Below are positions 42,105 to 50,019 of a DNA stretch of 64,000 bases, piece after piece. This DNA comes from an uncultured Clostridia bacterium. Lineage in GTDB: Bacteria; Bacillota; Clostridia; Christensenellales; Borkfalkiaceae. The translations under genes were made by a program, and so were the position numbers. Within the stretch, counting starts at the first letter, position 1, and each line of letters starts with the position of its first letter. Where the stretch lies: positions 1 to 64,000 of the forward strand of contig CALVRO010000004.1 of assembly GCA_944358655.1 (NCBI GenBank), given 5' to 3'. The notes below the pieces were generated by a model that saw only the letters and a list, made by a program, of their open reading frames with translations, had not been told where the DNA came from and ran no database searches.

Positions 42105-44066
42105 TCACTTCCCGCGGCGGGAGACGTAGTCCTTTGCGGCGTCGATTATGGCCGTGCGCAGCTCGGGCGTGAGCGCCTTGCCGGACTTGACCTCGGCGAC
42201 TATTTCGGGGTGGGCGTCGTCGAAGAAGTCCAGAAGTCCGCCCCTGAGCGCGGGGATATCGTCGGGCGAAACGCCCGCGAGGGCATGACCCGTGGCCGCG
42301 ACGAGCAGTATTACCTGCCTGTATTCGGGCAGGGGGCTGTACTGCGGCTGGCGCAGCAGCATCATAAGCGTGCGACCGTAGTCGAGCGTCTTTTGCGTGT
42401 TCTCGTCGAGGTCGGAGGAGAACTGCATGAACACCTCCATCTCCCTGTACTGAGCGAGCGACAGCCTGACCGTGCCCGCGGCCGTCTTCATGGCCTTGGT
42501 CTGGGCGTCGCCGCCCACGCGCGAGACGGATATGCCGACGTTTACGGCGGGGCGCTGGCCCGAATAGAACAAATCGCCCGAAAGGAAGATCTGGCCGTCG
42601 GTGATCGAAATGATATTGGTGGGGATATATGCCGAAATGTCGCCCGCCTGCGTTTCAACTACGGGCAGAGCCGTCATCGAGCCGCCGCCGCGCTCGTCGG
42701 AGAGGTGTGCGGCACGCTCCAAAAGGCGGGAGTGCAGATAGAACACGTCGCCGGGGTAGGCTTCGCGGCCGGGCGAGCGGCCGAGGAGCAGGCTGAGAGC
42801 CCTGTAGGCCACGGCGTGCTTGGAAAGGTCGTCGTAGATGATGAGCACGTCCCTGCCCGAATTCATGAAGTATTCGCCTATGGCGCAGCCCGAATAGGGC
42901 GCAATATACTGCAGCGAAGCCGGTTCGCCCGCCGTGGACGACACTACTATCGTGTAGTCCATCGCCCCCCTCTTTTTGAGGTTTTCAACGAGGTGAGCTA
43001 CCGAGCTGGCCTTCTGGCCTATTGCAACGTATATGCAGACGACGTTCTGGCCCTTTTGGTTCAGAATGGTGTCGATGGCGAGCGCCGTCTTGCCCGTCTG
43101 GCGGTCGCCTATTATCAGCTCGCGCTGGCCGCGGCCGATGGGGAACATGCTGTCGATGGACAATATACCCGTGCGTAAGGGGGTGTTGACGGGCTGGCGG
43201 TCGATTATGGAGGGGGCAGGATTTTCAATGGGCATGTAGGCCTGAGCCGCTATGGCTCCGCCGCCGTCGACGGGCGAGCCGAGGGCGTCCACCACCCTGC
43301 CTATCATGCCTTCGCCGACGGGCACGCCCGCCGTTTTACCCGTGCGGTAGACGGCCGACCCGGCCTCTACCTCCCTGTCGCTGCCGAAGAGCACGCAGCC
43401 CACGCCCTCGGGCGAGAGCTCCTGCACCATGCCCTTGAGGCCGCACTCGAACACCACCGTTTCGCCGTATTCGGCCATGTCGAGCCCGCTTATCTTGGCT
43501 ATGCCGTCGCCGACGGACAGCACCCTGCCCGCCTCCCTTGCGGCGGCGGACATCGACCAGCCCTCGATGGTGTTTTTAAGGCTGTCGACCGCCTCCCTCA
43601 GGAGGGTGGTGACGCCCTTGGTGCTCGAGCCTATGTCCTGCTTGAACTGCCTGATGCGGCTGACGGCCGACCAGTCGTAGACGTTGTCGCCGTACTCGAG
43701 GCGGAAGCCGCCGACTATTGCTGGATCCTTTATCACCTCTATGCGGGGGCGGGAGCCGTATGTGCGCTGCAAAAAGTCGCCTATGCCCTTGAGCTGGCGC
43801 TCGTCGGGCGGGGTGACGCAGTAAAGTTTTGCCGAGGAGGCGTCGAGTTGGTTCTGCGCGGCCTTGAATTTGCCTATCCAGTTTTTGGCCGACCAGTCGT
43901 AGATGCTGCCGCCGTATTCGAGGCGGAAGCCGCCCACAACGGAGGGATCGTTTATTATCTCTATCTGAGGGCGCGAGCCGAAGGTGCGCTCCAGAAAGTC
44001 GCCCAAGCCCTTGAGCTGGCGCTCGTCGGGCGGGGTGACGCAGTAAAGTTTTGCCTTATCATTCAT
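42105..44066 (-). CDS. atpA: ATP synthase alpha subunit with two fused delta C-terminal domains
   Basis: From about residue 165 onward the 653-residue protein is a complete alpha subunit (VGDGIAKISGL, Walker A GDRQTGKTA, IYDDLSKHA, SPGREAYPGDVF). Residues 5-78 and 79-152 are two tandem copies of a 74-residue domain: LYCVTPPDERQLKG, then DPSVVGGFRLEYGGSIYDWS or DPAIVGGFRLEYGDNVYDWS. This matches the C-terminal domain of subunit delta (OSCP), whose consensus is D-P-S-I-I-G-G...G...I-D-x-S. No separate delta gene lies between atpF and atpA, and the delta N-terminal domain is absent. ATG 44066 follows AAGGGTGA; a GTG at 44075 would add three residues. It overlaps atpF by eight bases. Confidence 0.93.
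   Translation of the reverse strand: MNDKAKLYCVTPPDERQLKGLGDFLERTFGSRPQIEIINDPSVVGGFRLEYGGSIYDWSAKNWIGKFKAAQNQLDASSAKLYCVTPPDERQLKGIGDFLQRTYGSRPRIEVIKDPAIVGGFRLEYGDNVYDWSAVSRIRQFKQDIGSSTKGVTTLLREAVDSLKNTIEGWSMSAAAREAGRVLSVGDGIAKISGLDMAEYGETVVFECGLKGMVQELSPEGVGCVLFGSDREVEAGSAVYRTGKTAGVPVGEGMIGRVVDALGSPVDGGGAIAAQAYMPIENPAPSIIDRQPVNTPLRTGILSIDSMFPIGRGQRELIIGDRQTGKTALAIDTILNQKGQNVVCIYVAIGQKASSVAHLVENLKKRGAMDYTIVVSSTAGEPASLQYIAPYSGCAIGEYFMNSGRDVLIIYDDLSKHAVAYRALSLLLGRSPGREAYPGDVFYLHSRLLERAAHLSDERGGGSMTALPVVETQAGDISAYIPTNIISITDGQIFLSGDLFYSGQRPAVNVGISVSRVGGDAQTKAMKTAAGTVRLSLAQYREMEVFMQFSSDLDENTQKTLDYGRTLMMLLRQPQYSPLPEYRQVILLVAATGHALAGVSPDDIPALRGGLLDFFDDAHPEIVAEVKSGKALTPELRTAIIDAAKDYVSRRGK
43611..44054 (-). 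repeat. In-frame tandem repeat (2 x 222 bp) of delta C-terminal domain
   Basis: The units 43833-44054 and 43611-43832 are direct repeats of exactly 74 codons. Their first ~40 bases are identical (TCGTCGGGCGGGGTGACGCA in each), and about four fifths of the first 54 residues match, so the duplication is fairly recent or kept similar by selection. Confidence 0.92.
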
Positions 44067-44751
44067 TGCCGTCACCCTTGTCGTCGCCGTTTACCTGACT
44101 TAAGAACTGGTCGTAGACGGCGCTGTCGCTCGTCTTGCCCTGTGCCATTATGGCCGATGCGGCGGCCTCGCCGAGTATGTCGGCCACCTGTCTGCGGCCC
44201 ATGCCTTGGGCGGACGAAGCCGCTCCGCCGACAACGGAGGCCTGCCTTTCGGGCGCGAGGGGCGCCTCGTCCTTGGCGAGGGCGAGATATTTGTCGTACA
44301 GGGCGCCGTCGGTGGCGGCGTTGCTTTCGGAGGCGAGCAGCTTTTCGGCCGAACGGACGACCATGACGCTTATCTCGTCGCCTGCGCCCGCTATGTAGCG
44401 TTCGCGCTCGGCCTCGGCACGCTTGCGGCCCTCCTCCACTATCCTCCTGGCCTCGGTTTGGGCCTCGGCTATCATGCGGCTCTTTTTGGCCTCGGTGGCG
44501 GCCACTGCCTGCCTTTCGCGCTCGGCCATCTCGCCGTCGAGGGCGGAGATCTTGAGCTGTCTCTCCTTTTCGAGGGCCTCGGTCTCGGCCACCTTTTGGG
44601 CGTGCTCGGCCGCGGCCTTCTTATAGCCCTCCTCGCGCTCGGTCATGAACTTCTTTACTGGTTTGAACAGCAGAAAGCTCAGTCCCGCCGCTAAAATTAT
44701 GAAGTTGAACAGATGCAGCAGTATCTGCTGCCAATCGATGTTAAGGGGCAT
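44059..44751 (-). CDS. atpF: ATP synthase b subunit with duplicated C-terminal end
   Basis: The 230-residue protein has one N-terminal membrane helix (8-28, ending FLLFKPVKKFM) and a long charged coiled coil (35-130), as in peripheral-stalk b subunits of about 160 residues. The usual C-terminal delta-binding end is AEKLLASESNAATDGALYDKYL (residues 136-156). A further ~70 residues follow and contain a similar segment, ASAIMAQGKTSDSAVYDQFL (198-217). This second end parallels the duplicated delta domain in AtpA. No fused delta domain is present in b itself. Confidence 0.93.
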   Translation of the reverse strand: MPLNIDWQQILLHLFNFIILAAGLSFLLFKPVKKFMTEREEGYKKAAAEHAQKVAETEALEKERQLKISALDGEMAERERQAVAATEAKKSRMIAEAQTEARRIVEEGRKRAEAERERYIAGAGDEISVMVVRSAEKLLASESNAATDGALYDKYLALAKDEAPLAPERQASVVGGAASSAQGMGRRQVADILGEAAASAIMAQGKTSDSAVYDQFLSQVNGDDKGDGNE

Positions 44752-44832
44752 AATAATTCCTCTGATCTGCGCGCGGGTCGCGAAGGGCTGCGCGCGCCGT
44801 TTGCCGTGCTTTGAGCAAAAGCGGGCGGGATA

Positions 44833-45210
44833 TTATACAACGAACATTATGAGTATGGCCACGATGAGCGCGTAGATGACGACCGTTTCGATAAACACGA
44901 GGCCGAGCATGAGCGTGCTCCTTATCTTGCCGTCGGCTTCGGGCTGACGGGCTATGCCGTCCATGGCCTTGGCTATCGCCATGCCCATGGCTATTGCGCC
45001 GCCGAGCGCGCCGAGACCTATGGCTATGGCCGCGCCTACGGACGTCAGCGAGGGAGCGGCTGCGGCCGCCTCCTCTGCGGCGACTGCCGCGTCGGTGGTT
45101 TCGGCCAGCACGACGCCGCTGCCGGACATGCACAGCATTAAGGCTGCAAGGGCCGCTACTGCAAGGGCTGCTACTGCAAACAGGATTGCGTTGCTTTTAG
45201 TGATCTTCAT
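44833..45210 (-). CDS. atpE: ATP synthase c subunit with N-terminal leader
   Basis: Residues 56-125 are the usual two-helix c subunit, with polar loop ARQPEA and ion-binding Glu108 in FIETVVIYAL. The first ~52 residues are extra: a hydrophobic stretch (8-35) ending in VVLAETTD, resembling a cleavable signal peptide, followed by an Ala/Glu linker. The sodium-binding signature is incomplete (methionine in place of the first-helix glutamine), so proton coupling is more likely, but this is inference. Confidence 0.93.
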   Translation of the reverse strand: MKITKSNAILFAVAALAVAALAALMLCMSGSGVVLAETTDAAVAAEEAAAAAPSLTSVGAAIAIGLGALGGAIAMGMAIAKAMDGIARQPEADGKIRSTLMLGLVFIETVVIYALIVAILIMFVV

Positions 45211-45289
45211 AACATTCCTCCGAAGATTTTTTGTATGTTTAAAACTTTAAATTTTTTTACCGTAAAAACATATATGGCGGCCTTTTGCC

Positions 45290-46144
45290 CTATGCCGCGG
45301 CCTTTTTGGCCCTGAGCTTTCGGGGCTTGGGCGCGGGGCGCTCGGTGACCTCGCCGAAGTATGTGGCCGTGAGCATGGTGAGAACGTAGGTCTGTATTAT
45401 GGCGTGGAGCAGCGTGAAGAGCACGCCGACGACGACGGGCACCGCCACGCTGAGGAATATGGCGTAGTAGACGAGCTCGGTGACGAGCAGGCCGGACAGC
45501 AGCGCGCCGAACAGACGGAAGCTCATGGATATTGGCAGCGAGAATTCCTTCAAGGCCCTGCCCAGCCCCCTGACGCCGTTGGTGGCTATGCCGCCGCCGA
45601 GGATGATGAAGTAGGACAGAAAGCCCATGGCTATGGCCGCGTTTATGTCCGAAAGGGGCGCGGGCATGCTCACGGAGTGGCCTGCGACGTCGACGAGCTG
45701 AACGCCTATCAGTTCGAACAGCGTGCCGACGAAGATATAGCAGCCCGCGGCAAAGATATAACAGCCCAGAAAGCCGTTGCTGTGGGGGCTGCTGGTCTTG
45801 GCCATGTTGTTGAAGAAGCCCACGGCCTGCTCGAGCACCATCTGGAATTTGCCGGGCACCTCCCTGAAGCGGGGGACGGCGAAGATGCGCACGCACGCCG
45901 CAAAGACGAGGAGCACCGCCGTGACTATGTAAGCCGAAATGAGCGCGGGGTTGACCTCTATCAGCCCGAAGAGCGAGAACTTCTTCTCCTCGTGCAGAAC
46001 GGCGTCGGTCAGTTCCTCCGAGAGGGCGCCCTTGTCGGGCGAGCCTATGGCTATGGCGCCCGCAAGCAGCGCCGCCAGAACGGCGACGAGCACGGCCGCT
46101 ATCAGCCAAAGTTTTTTGTTGACGCCTTTTTTAACCGTCTTCAT
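45290..46144 (-). CDS. atpB: ATP synthase a subunit
   Basis: The 284-residue membrane subunit forms the ion half-channels. The essential arginine lies in SFRLFGALLSGLL and the last helix has HAIIQTYVLTMLTATY. An additional N-terminal hydrophobic segment (about 12-32) precedes the family region. The basic C-terminus KPRKLRAKKAAA is long. ATG 46144 is chosen for its GGAGG upstream and lysine-rich start; a longer frame has no support. First gene of the operon; no atpI was found. Confidence 0.95.
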   Translation of the reverse strand: MKTVKKGVNKKLWLIAAVLVAVLAALLAGAIAIGSPDKGALSEELTDAVLHEEKKFSLFGLIEVNPALISAYIVTAVLLVFAACVRIFAVPRFREVPGKFQMVLEQAVGFFNNMAKTSSPHSNGFLGCYIFAAGCYIFVGTLFELIGVQLVDVAGHSVSMPAPLSDINAAIAMGFLSYFIILGGGIATNGVRGLGRALKEFSLPISMSFRLFGALLSGLLVTELVYYAIFLSVAVPVVVGVLFTLLHAIIQTYVLTMLTATYFGEVTERPAPKPRKLRAKKAAA

Positions 46145-46312
46145 GCTCTGATAAGACCTCCTTTGTCGGGCCCGCAGACGACAAAAAACGCCGCGGGCGC
46201 GCTTGAAGCGGCCTGCGGCGCAAGCATAACTGTCTGCATTTCGCACGGGACTAAGCCCGGACGGCGAAAATTTTCCGCACCGGTCGCTTTCATCCCTCTC
46301 ATCATTACACTA

Positions 46313-46341
46313 ATTTTAATACTTTTTTTAAGCGCTGTCAA
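46313..46341 (-). promoter_or_regulatory. Promoter of the atp operon
   Basis: Minus-strand TTGACA (46336-46341) and TAAAAT (46313-46318), 17-base spacer; leader about 160 bases with a GCGCTTGAAGC hairpin. Confidence 0.8.
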
Positions 46342-46435
46342 CTCTATGACGGCCCTTTTGCAACGGCCCTCCCACAAAAAACATAAAATTGACAACGGCT
46401 GCGCGCCGACAGACGGGCGGCGCGGCAAAGACCGC

Positions 46436-47818
46436 TTACCTCAGCTCGTCCTTGGCGCGGGGGAAGATCTGCGTGTCGCGTATGTTGCCCATGCCCGTAA
46501 CGTACATGAGTATCCTCTCCAGCCCGAGGCCGAAGCCGCTGTGGGGAACAGAGCCGAACTTTCTTAAGTCCATGTAGTTGGCGTAGTCCGAAAGCTTCAT
46601 GCCGCGGTCGGTTATGGCCTTCAGCAGCTTGTTGTAGTCGGCCTCGCGCTCGCTGCAGCCTATTATTTCGCCCACGCCGGGCACGAGCAGGTCGGTGGCG
46701 GCCACCGTCTTGCCGTCGGGGTTGAGCTTCATGTAGAAGGACTTGATGTCCTTGGGATAGTTGACTACGAACACGGGGCGGTTGTACACCTCGTCGGTGA
46801 GATATCTCTCGTGCTCGGTCTGCAGGTCGCACCCCCACTCGACGGGGTAGACGAACTGCCTGCCGCTCTTTTTGAGTATGTCCACGGCCTCGGTGTAGTC
46901 CACGCGGGCGAACTCGTCGTCGACGACCTTTTGGAGCTTGGCCGTGAGGCCGGGCTCGTAGAAGCGCTCGAGGAGGGCGAGCTCGTCGGGGCACTCGTCG
47001 AGGACGGCCTTGATGATATACTTGATGAACTCGGTGGCTATCTCAATGATGTCGTCTATCTCGGCGAAGGCTACTTCGGGCTCTATCTGCCAGAACTCGG
47101 CGGCGTGGCGGGTGGTGTTGGAGTTTTCGGCGCGGAAGGTGGGGCCGAAGGTGTATATCTTGCCGAAGGCCGTGGCCATGACTTCGCCCTCGAGCTGGCC
47201 CGAGACGGTCAGCCCCGCCTTGCGGCCGAAGAAGTCGGCGGCGTAGTATTCCTCGGCGCTCTTGTATTCGGGGGCGTAGCCGAGGGTGGTGACCTGGAAT
47301 ATCTTGCCCGCGCCCTCGCAGTCGCTGCCCGTGATTATGGGCGTGTGGACGTAGAGATAGTCGCGCTCCTGAAAGTAGCGGTGGATGGCCGCCGATATCT
47401 TGCTGCGCACCCTGAACACGGCGTTGAAGGTGTTTGTGCGGACGCGCAGATGGGGGAGCGTGCGCAGATAGTCCAACGAGGTCTTGGCCTTCTGTATGGG
47501 ATAGTCGAGGGGGCAGTCGCCGAGCAGGGTGACCTTTGCGGCGTTGATCTCCACGGTCTGATTTTTGTTGAAGGACCTGACGGCCTCGCCCTCTATCCTC
47601 ACCGAGGAGCCGAGGCGGGAGGCGCCGTCCTCGAGGGCGGGCACTTCGGCCTTGTTTATTACTATCTGAAGGTGATTGAGCGTAGTGCCGTCGTTGAGGG
47701 CCATGAAGGCCATGTTTTTGCTGTCGCGGAAGGAGCGTATCCAGCCGCATACCACCACCTGTTTGCCGAAGTACTCTTCGGGCGCGCCAAGTATGCGCTT
47801 GATGTCGGTGTGCTTCAT
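46436..47818 (-). CDS. asnS: Asparaginyl-tRNA synthetase
   Basis: The 460-residue class II synthetase has an N-terminal OB-fold anticodon domain (residues 16-105, VVVCGWIRSFRDSK) and the catalytic core: FRAENSNTTRHAAEFWQIEPE (motif 2) and GFGLGLERILMYVTG (motif 3). HAAEFW and the absence of aspartate-specific insertions favour AsnRS. An Asn-type T-box leader lies upstream, separated by a repeat block. Confidence 0.95.
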   Translation of the reverse strand: MKHTDIKRILGAPEEYFGKQVVVCGWIRSFRDSKNMAFMALNDGTTLNHLQIVINKAEVPALEDGASRLGSSVRIEGEAVRSFNKNQTVEINAAKVTLLGDCPLDYPIQKAKTSLDYLRTLPHLRVRTNTFNAVFRVRSKISAAIHRYFQERDYLYVHTPIITGSDCEGAGKIFQVTTLGYAPEYKSAEEYYAADFFGRKAGLTVSGQLEGEVMATAFGKIYTFGPTFRAENSNTTRHAAEFWQIEPEVAFAEIDDIIEIATEFIKYIIKAVLDECPDELALLERFYEPGLTAKLQKVVDDEFARVDYTEAVDILKKSGRQFVYPVEWGCDLQTEHERYLTDEVYNRPVFVVNYPKDIKSFYMKLNPDGKTVAATDLLVPGVGEIIGCSEREADYNKLLKAITDRGMKLSDYANYMDLRKFGSVPHSGFGLGLERILMYVTGMGNIRDTQIFPRAKDELR

Positions 47819-47899
47819 TTTGTTACCTCTTGATTATATTTTCCGCCGAAGGGCGGGTAAAATGCGCTTTTTCTGCCGCACGGAGCGCGGCGGGCGGAA

Positions 47900-48085
47900 C
47901 GGAGGGATCCCCCCCCTCCGGGTACCGCTTCAGATACAACATATCCCTATTATAGCCTCTCCTTCGTATGGAGAGGTGGCCGCATGCGGGAGCATGCGGA
48001 CGGAGAGGTCGAAAAGAGGAAACGCCCCCTCAGTCGGCAACAAGTTGCCGACAGCTCCCCATAACGACGGGGAGCCATGGCGCCG
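47900..48085. repeat. Repeat block E between T-box and asnS
   Basis: A full copy of the multi-hairpin element: GCTTCAGATAC, CCTCTCCTTCGTATGGAGAGG, CCGCATGC...GCATGCGG, GTCGGCAACAAGTTGCCGAC and GCTCCCCATAACGACGGGGAGC. It lies within the untranslated leader of asnS. Confidence 0.85.
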
Positions 48086-48351
48086 ATAAAGTACAGAAAA
48101 AGCCCGTCCCATGCAAAGACATAGGACGGGCCGGAATTGCCCGCGGTACCACCTAAATTACTGCAAAGCAGTCACTTTGAGAGCAGATCAACGTACTGCC
48201 AAACGGCCGCCCTACTGCCCGCCGGACGAGGTTGGGGCGACTTGCTCCCGAGGGTTCTTCGCACACGGCGCCGACGCGGAACTTACACCGCCTTCCGCTC
48301 GCTGAAGCCGCCTTCCGTGGTTACTCGCTCGTTCATCGCAAATCTGATTGT
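48085..48351 (-). promoter_or_regulatory. T-box leader of asnS
   Basis: Read on the minus strand, GGTGGTACCGCGGGCAA is the T-box sequence whose bulge pairs with the uncharged tRNA acceptor end, followed by terminator stem CCCGTCCTATG...CATGGGACGGG and CTTTTTCTG. Stem I shows the AGTA loop-E motif near 48329-48326 and a GAAGAACCC segment in which AAC (48256-48254) is a candidate Asn specifier codon. Low charged tRNA-Asn would allow read-through into asnS. Confidence 0.9.
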
Positions 48352-48357
48352 GCCTTT

Positions 48358-48386
48358 ATTATAGCCCATCGGCAGGCGTTTGGCAA
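48358..48386 (-). promoter_or_regulatory. Promoter of the T-box-asnS unit
   Basis: Minus-strand TTGCCA (48381-48386) and TATAAT (48358-48363), 17-base spacer, starting transcription near 48351. Confidence 0.8.
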
Positions 48387-48446
48387 GCGTTTTTAAAGGG
48401 GCGGCGCAAAATTGCCTCCGCCCCGCCCGCGTTAAACGCGGGCGGG

Positions 48447-48680
48447 GCGGCACACCGCAGACGGCGGCCCGCAGCCATTTGGCTGCGGGCCGCCGTGAAA
48501 ACTGCCGTATATGGGGCGCCTGAGCGGGGACGGCCTCGATCATCCTCCGCCCAGCTTATACATGCGGCACACCGCAGACGGCGGCCCGCAGCTTCTTTGC
48601 TGCGGGCCGCCGTAAAAACTGCTGTACACGGGGCGCTTGAGCGGGGACGGACTCGATCATCCTCCGCCCAGCTTATACAT
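48447..48680. repeat. 117-bp tandem duplication with terminators
   Basis: Units 48447-48563 and 48564-48680 are near-identical. Each holds a terminator hairpin (48461-48496 and 48578-48613; ACGGCGGCCCGCAGC stem) and the last codons of the small membrane protein gene (TATAAGCTGGGCGGAGGATGA on the minus strand). A third GC hairpin (48419-48449) follows. The array ends the protease-opp transcript. Confidence 0.88.
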
Positions 48681-48899
48681 GATGAAGAAGAGCACGCAGA
48701 GCACTATTATGCCTATGCACAGCGGGATGAGCATCATCTTGACGGCCGAAAAATAGGTTTTGGCCTTGTCCTTGAAGGTGGACGGAGGCGCGTCCGTCCT
48801 CTTGCGCCGCTGCGGTATGTTGGACATGTCGGCTATGGTGCTGTTGTCGTCGTAGTAGACTACCTTTTGCTTGTTCTTCTTTTTCTTCTTTTTGGACAT
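48657..48899 (-). CDS. Small basic membrane protein at end of the opp operon
   Basis: The 80-residue protein starts with MSKKKKKKNKQK, continues with a charged soluble part and ends in one transmembrane segment (about 54-76) and YKLGGG. The ATG overlaps the oppF stop (TGATG) and AGGA lies upstream, so it is translated with the transporter. Function is unknown; it could be a membrane accessory of the transporter. The longer in-frame start lies within oppF and is rejected. Its last codons are duplicated downstream. Confidence 0.8.
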   Translation of the reverse strand: MSKKKKKKNKQKVVYYDDNSTIADMSNIPQRRKRTDAPPSTFKDKAKTYFSAVKMMLIPLCIGIIVLCVLFFIMYKLGGG

Positions 48900-50017
48900 C
48901 AGTCCTCCTGAGGGTAGAGATGGCAGGCCACAAAGTGGTCGGGCTCGTACTCCCTGTATGCGGGGGCGATATGCTTGCACACCTCCATGGCCCTGGGGCA
49001 GCGCGTGTGGAACTTGCAGCCCATGGGCGGATTGGCGGGCGAGGGAATGTCGCCCGAGAGTATTATGCGGTCGACCTTTTCATCGGGATTGGGATTGGGC
49101 ACGGCCGAGAACAGCGCCTCGGTGTAGGGGTGCATGGGATTGTCGAATATCTTGCGCTTGTCGCCGTACTCGACCATCGAACCGAGGTACATTACGCCTA
49201 TCTTGTCGGAGATATACTTTACCACCGACAGGTCGTGCGAGATGAAGAGGTATGTAAGCCCCCTCTCCCTCTGCAATCTCTTTAAAAGGTTGATTATCTG
49301 CGCCTGAATGGATACGTCGAGCGCCGAGACGGGCTCGTCGCAGACGACGAAGGAGGGATTGACGACGAGTGCGCGCGCTATGCATATGCGCTGGCGCTGA
49401 CCACCCGAGAACTCGTGGGGGTAGCGCTCGTAGTAGTAGTCGCGCAGGCCGCACTTGTCCATGACCGAGAGGACGTAGTCCTTTATCTCGCTCTTGGGAA
49501 CTATGTTGTGCACCTTTACGGCCTCGGCGAGGATGCCGCCCACCGTGCTCCTCGGGGGGAGCGAGGAATAGGGATCCTGAAAGACTATCTGCATCTTGGT
49601 GCGCAGAGGCCTCATCTGGGCGGGCTTATAGCCGGCTATATCCGTGCCCTCGAAGAACACCTGCCCCGACGTGGGCTGATAGAGCTTGAGTATGGTGCGG
49701 CCCATGGTGGTCTTGCCGCAGCCCGACTCGCCGACTATGCCCAGCGTTTCGCCCGGCTTTATCTTGAACGACACGTCGTCGACGGCCTTCAAAGAGCTTA
49801 TCGGTTTGCCTGCAAGGTTCTTTTTCAAGGTGAAATATTTTTTTAAGTGCCTGACTTCGAGAATGGCCTCGCTGTCGGGCGGGAGGGCCATGTCCTCCGC
49901 CGACTTCTCGTCGCGGGCGGCCTGTTCCAGCTCCCTCTCCTTTTCGTCGTCAAAGGAGGCGAACTCGTCCGCGCCCGCCGCGGCGGGGGTCTCCATCAAA
50001 TTTTCTTTCTCTTCCAT
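48899..50017 (-). CDS. oppF: Oligopeptide ABC transporter ATPase OppF
   Basis: This 372-residue nucleotide-binding subunit shows Walker A GESGCGKT (near residue 100), Q-loop FQDPYSS, signature SGGQRQR, Walker B VVCDEPVSALD, and the C-terminal peptide-transporter extension with GCKFHTRCP cysteines (iron-sulfur or zinc site in some Dpp/Opp proteins). A 40-residue acidic N-terminal extension is unusual. It lies two bases after oppD. Confidence 0.94.
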   Translation of the reverse strand: MEEKENLMETPAAAGADEFASFDDEKERELEQAARDEKSAEDMALPPDSEAILEVRHLKKYFTLKKNLAGKPISSLKAVDDVSFKIKPGETLGIVGESGCGKTTMGRTILKLYQPTSGQVFFEGTDIAGYKPAQMRPLRTKMQIVFQDPYSSLPPRSTVGGILAEAVKVHNIVPKSEIKDYVLSVMDKCGLRDYYYERYPHEFSGGQRQRICIARALVVNPSFVVCDEPVSALDVSIQAQIINLLKRLQRERGLTYLFISHDLSVVKYISDKIGVMYLGSMVEYGDKRKIFDNPMHPYTEALFSAVPNPNPDEKVDRIILSGDIPSPANPPMGCKFHTRCPRAMEVCKHIAPAYREYEPDHFVACHLYPQED

Positions 50018-50019
50018 GA

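Noticed and set aside
44833..45210. Sodium-coupled ATP synthase
   Set aside because: Only the glutamate-threonine and tyrosine part of the sodium signature in subunit c is present; the first-helix glutamine position is methionine, so the claim is not supported.
48085..48351. tRNA-like reading of the structured region before asnS
   Set aside because: GGTGGTACCGCGGGCAA with an adjacent terminator identifies it as a T-box leader.
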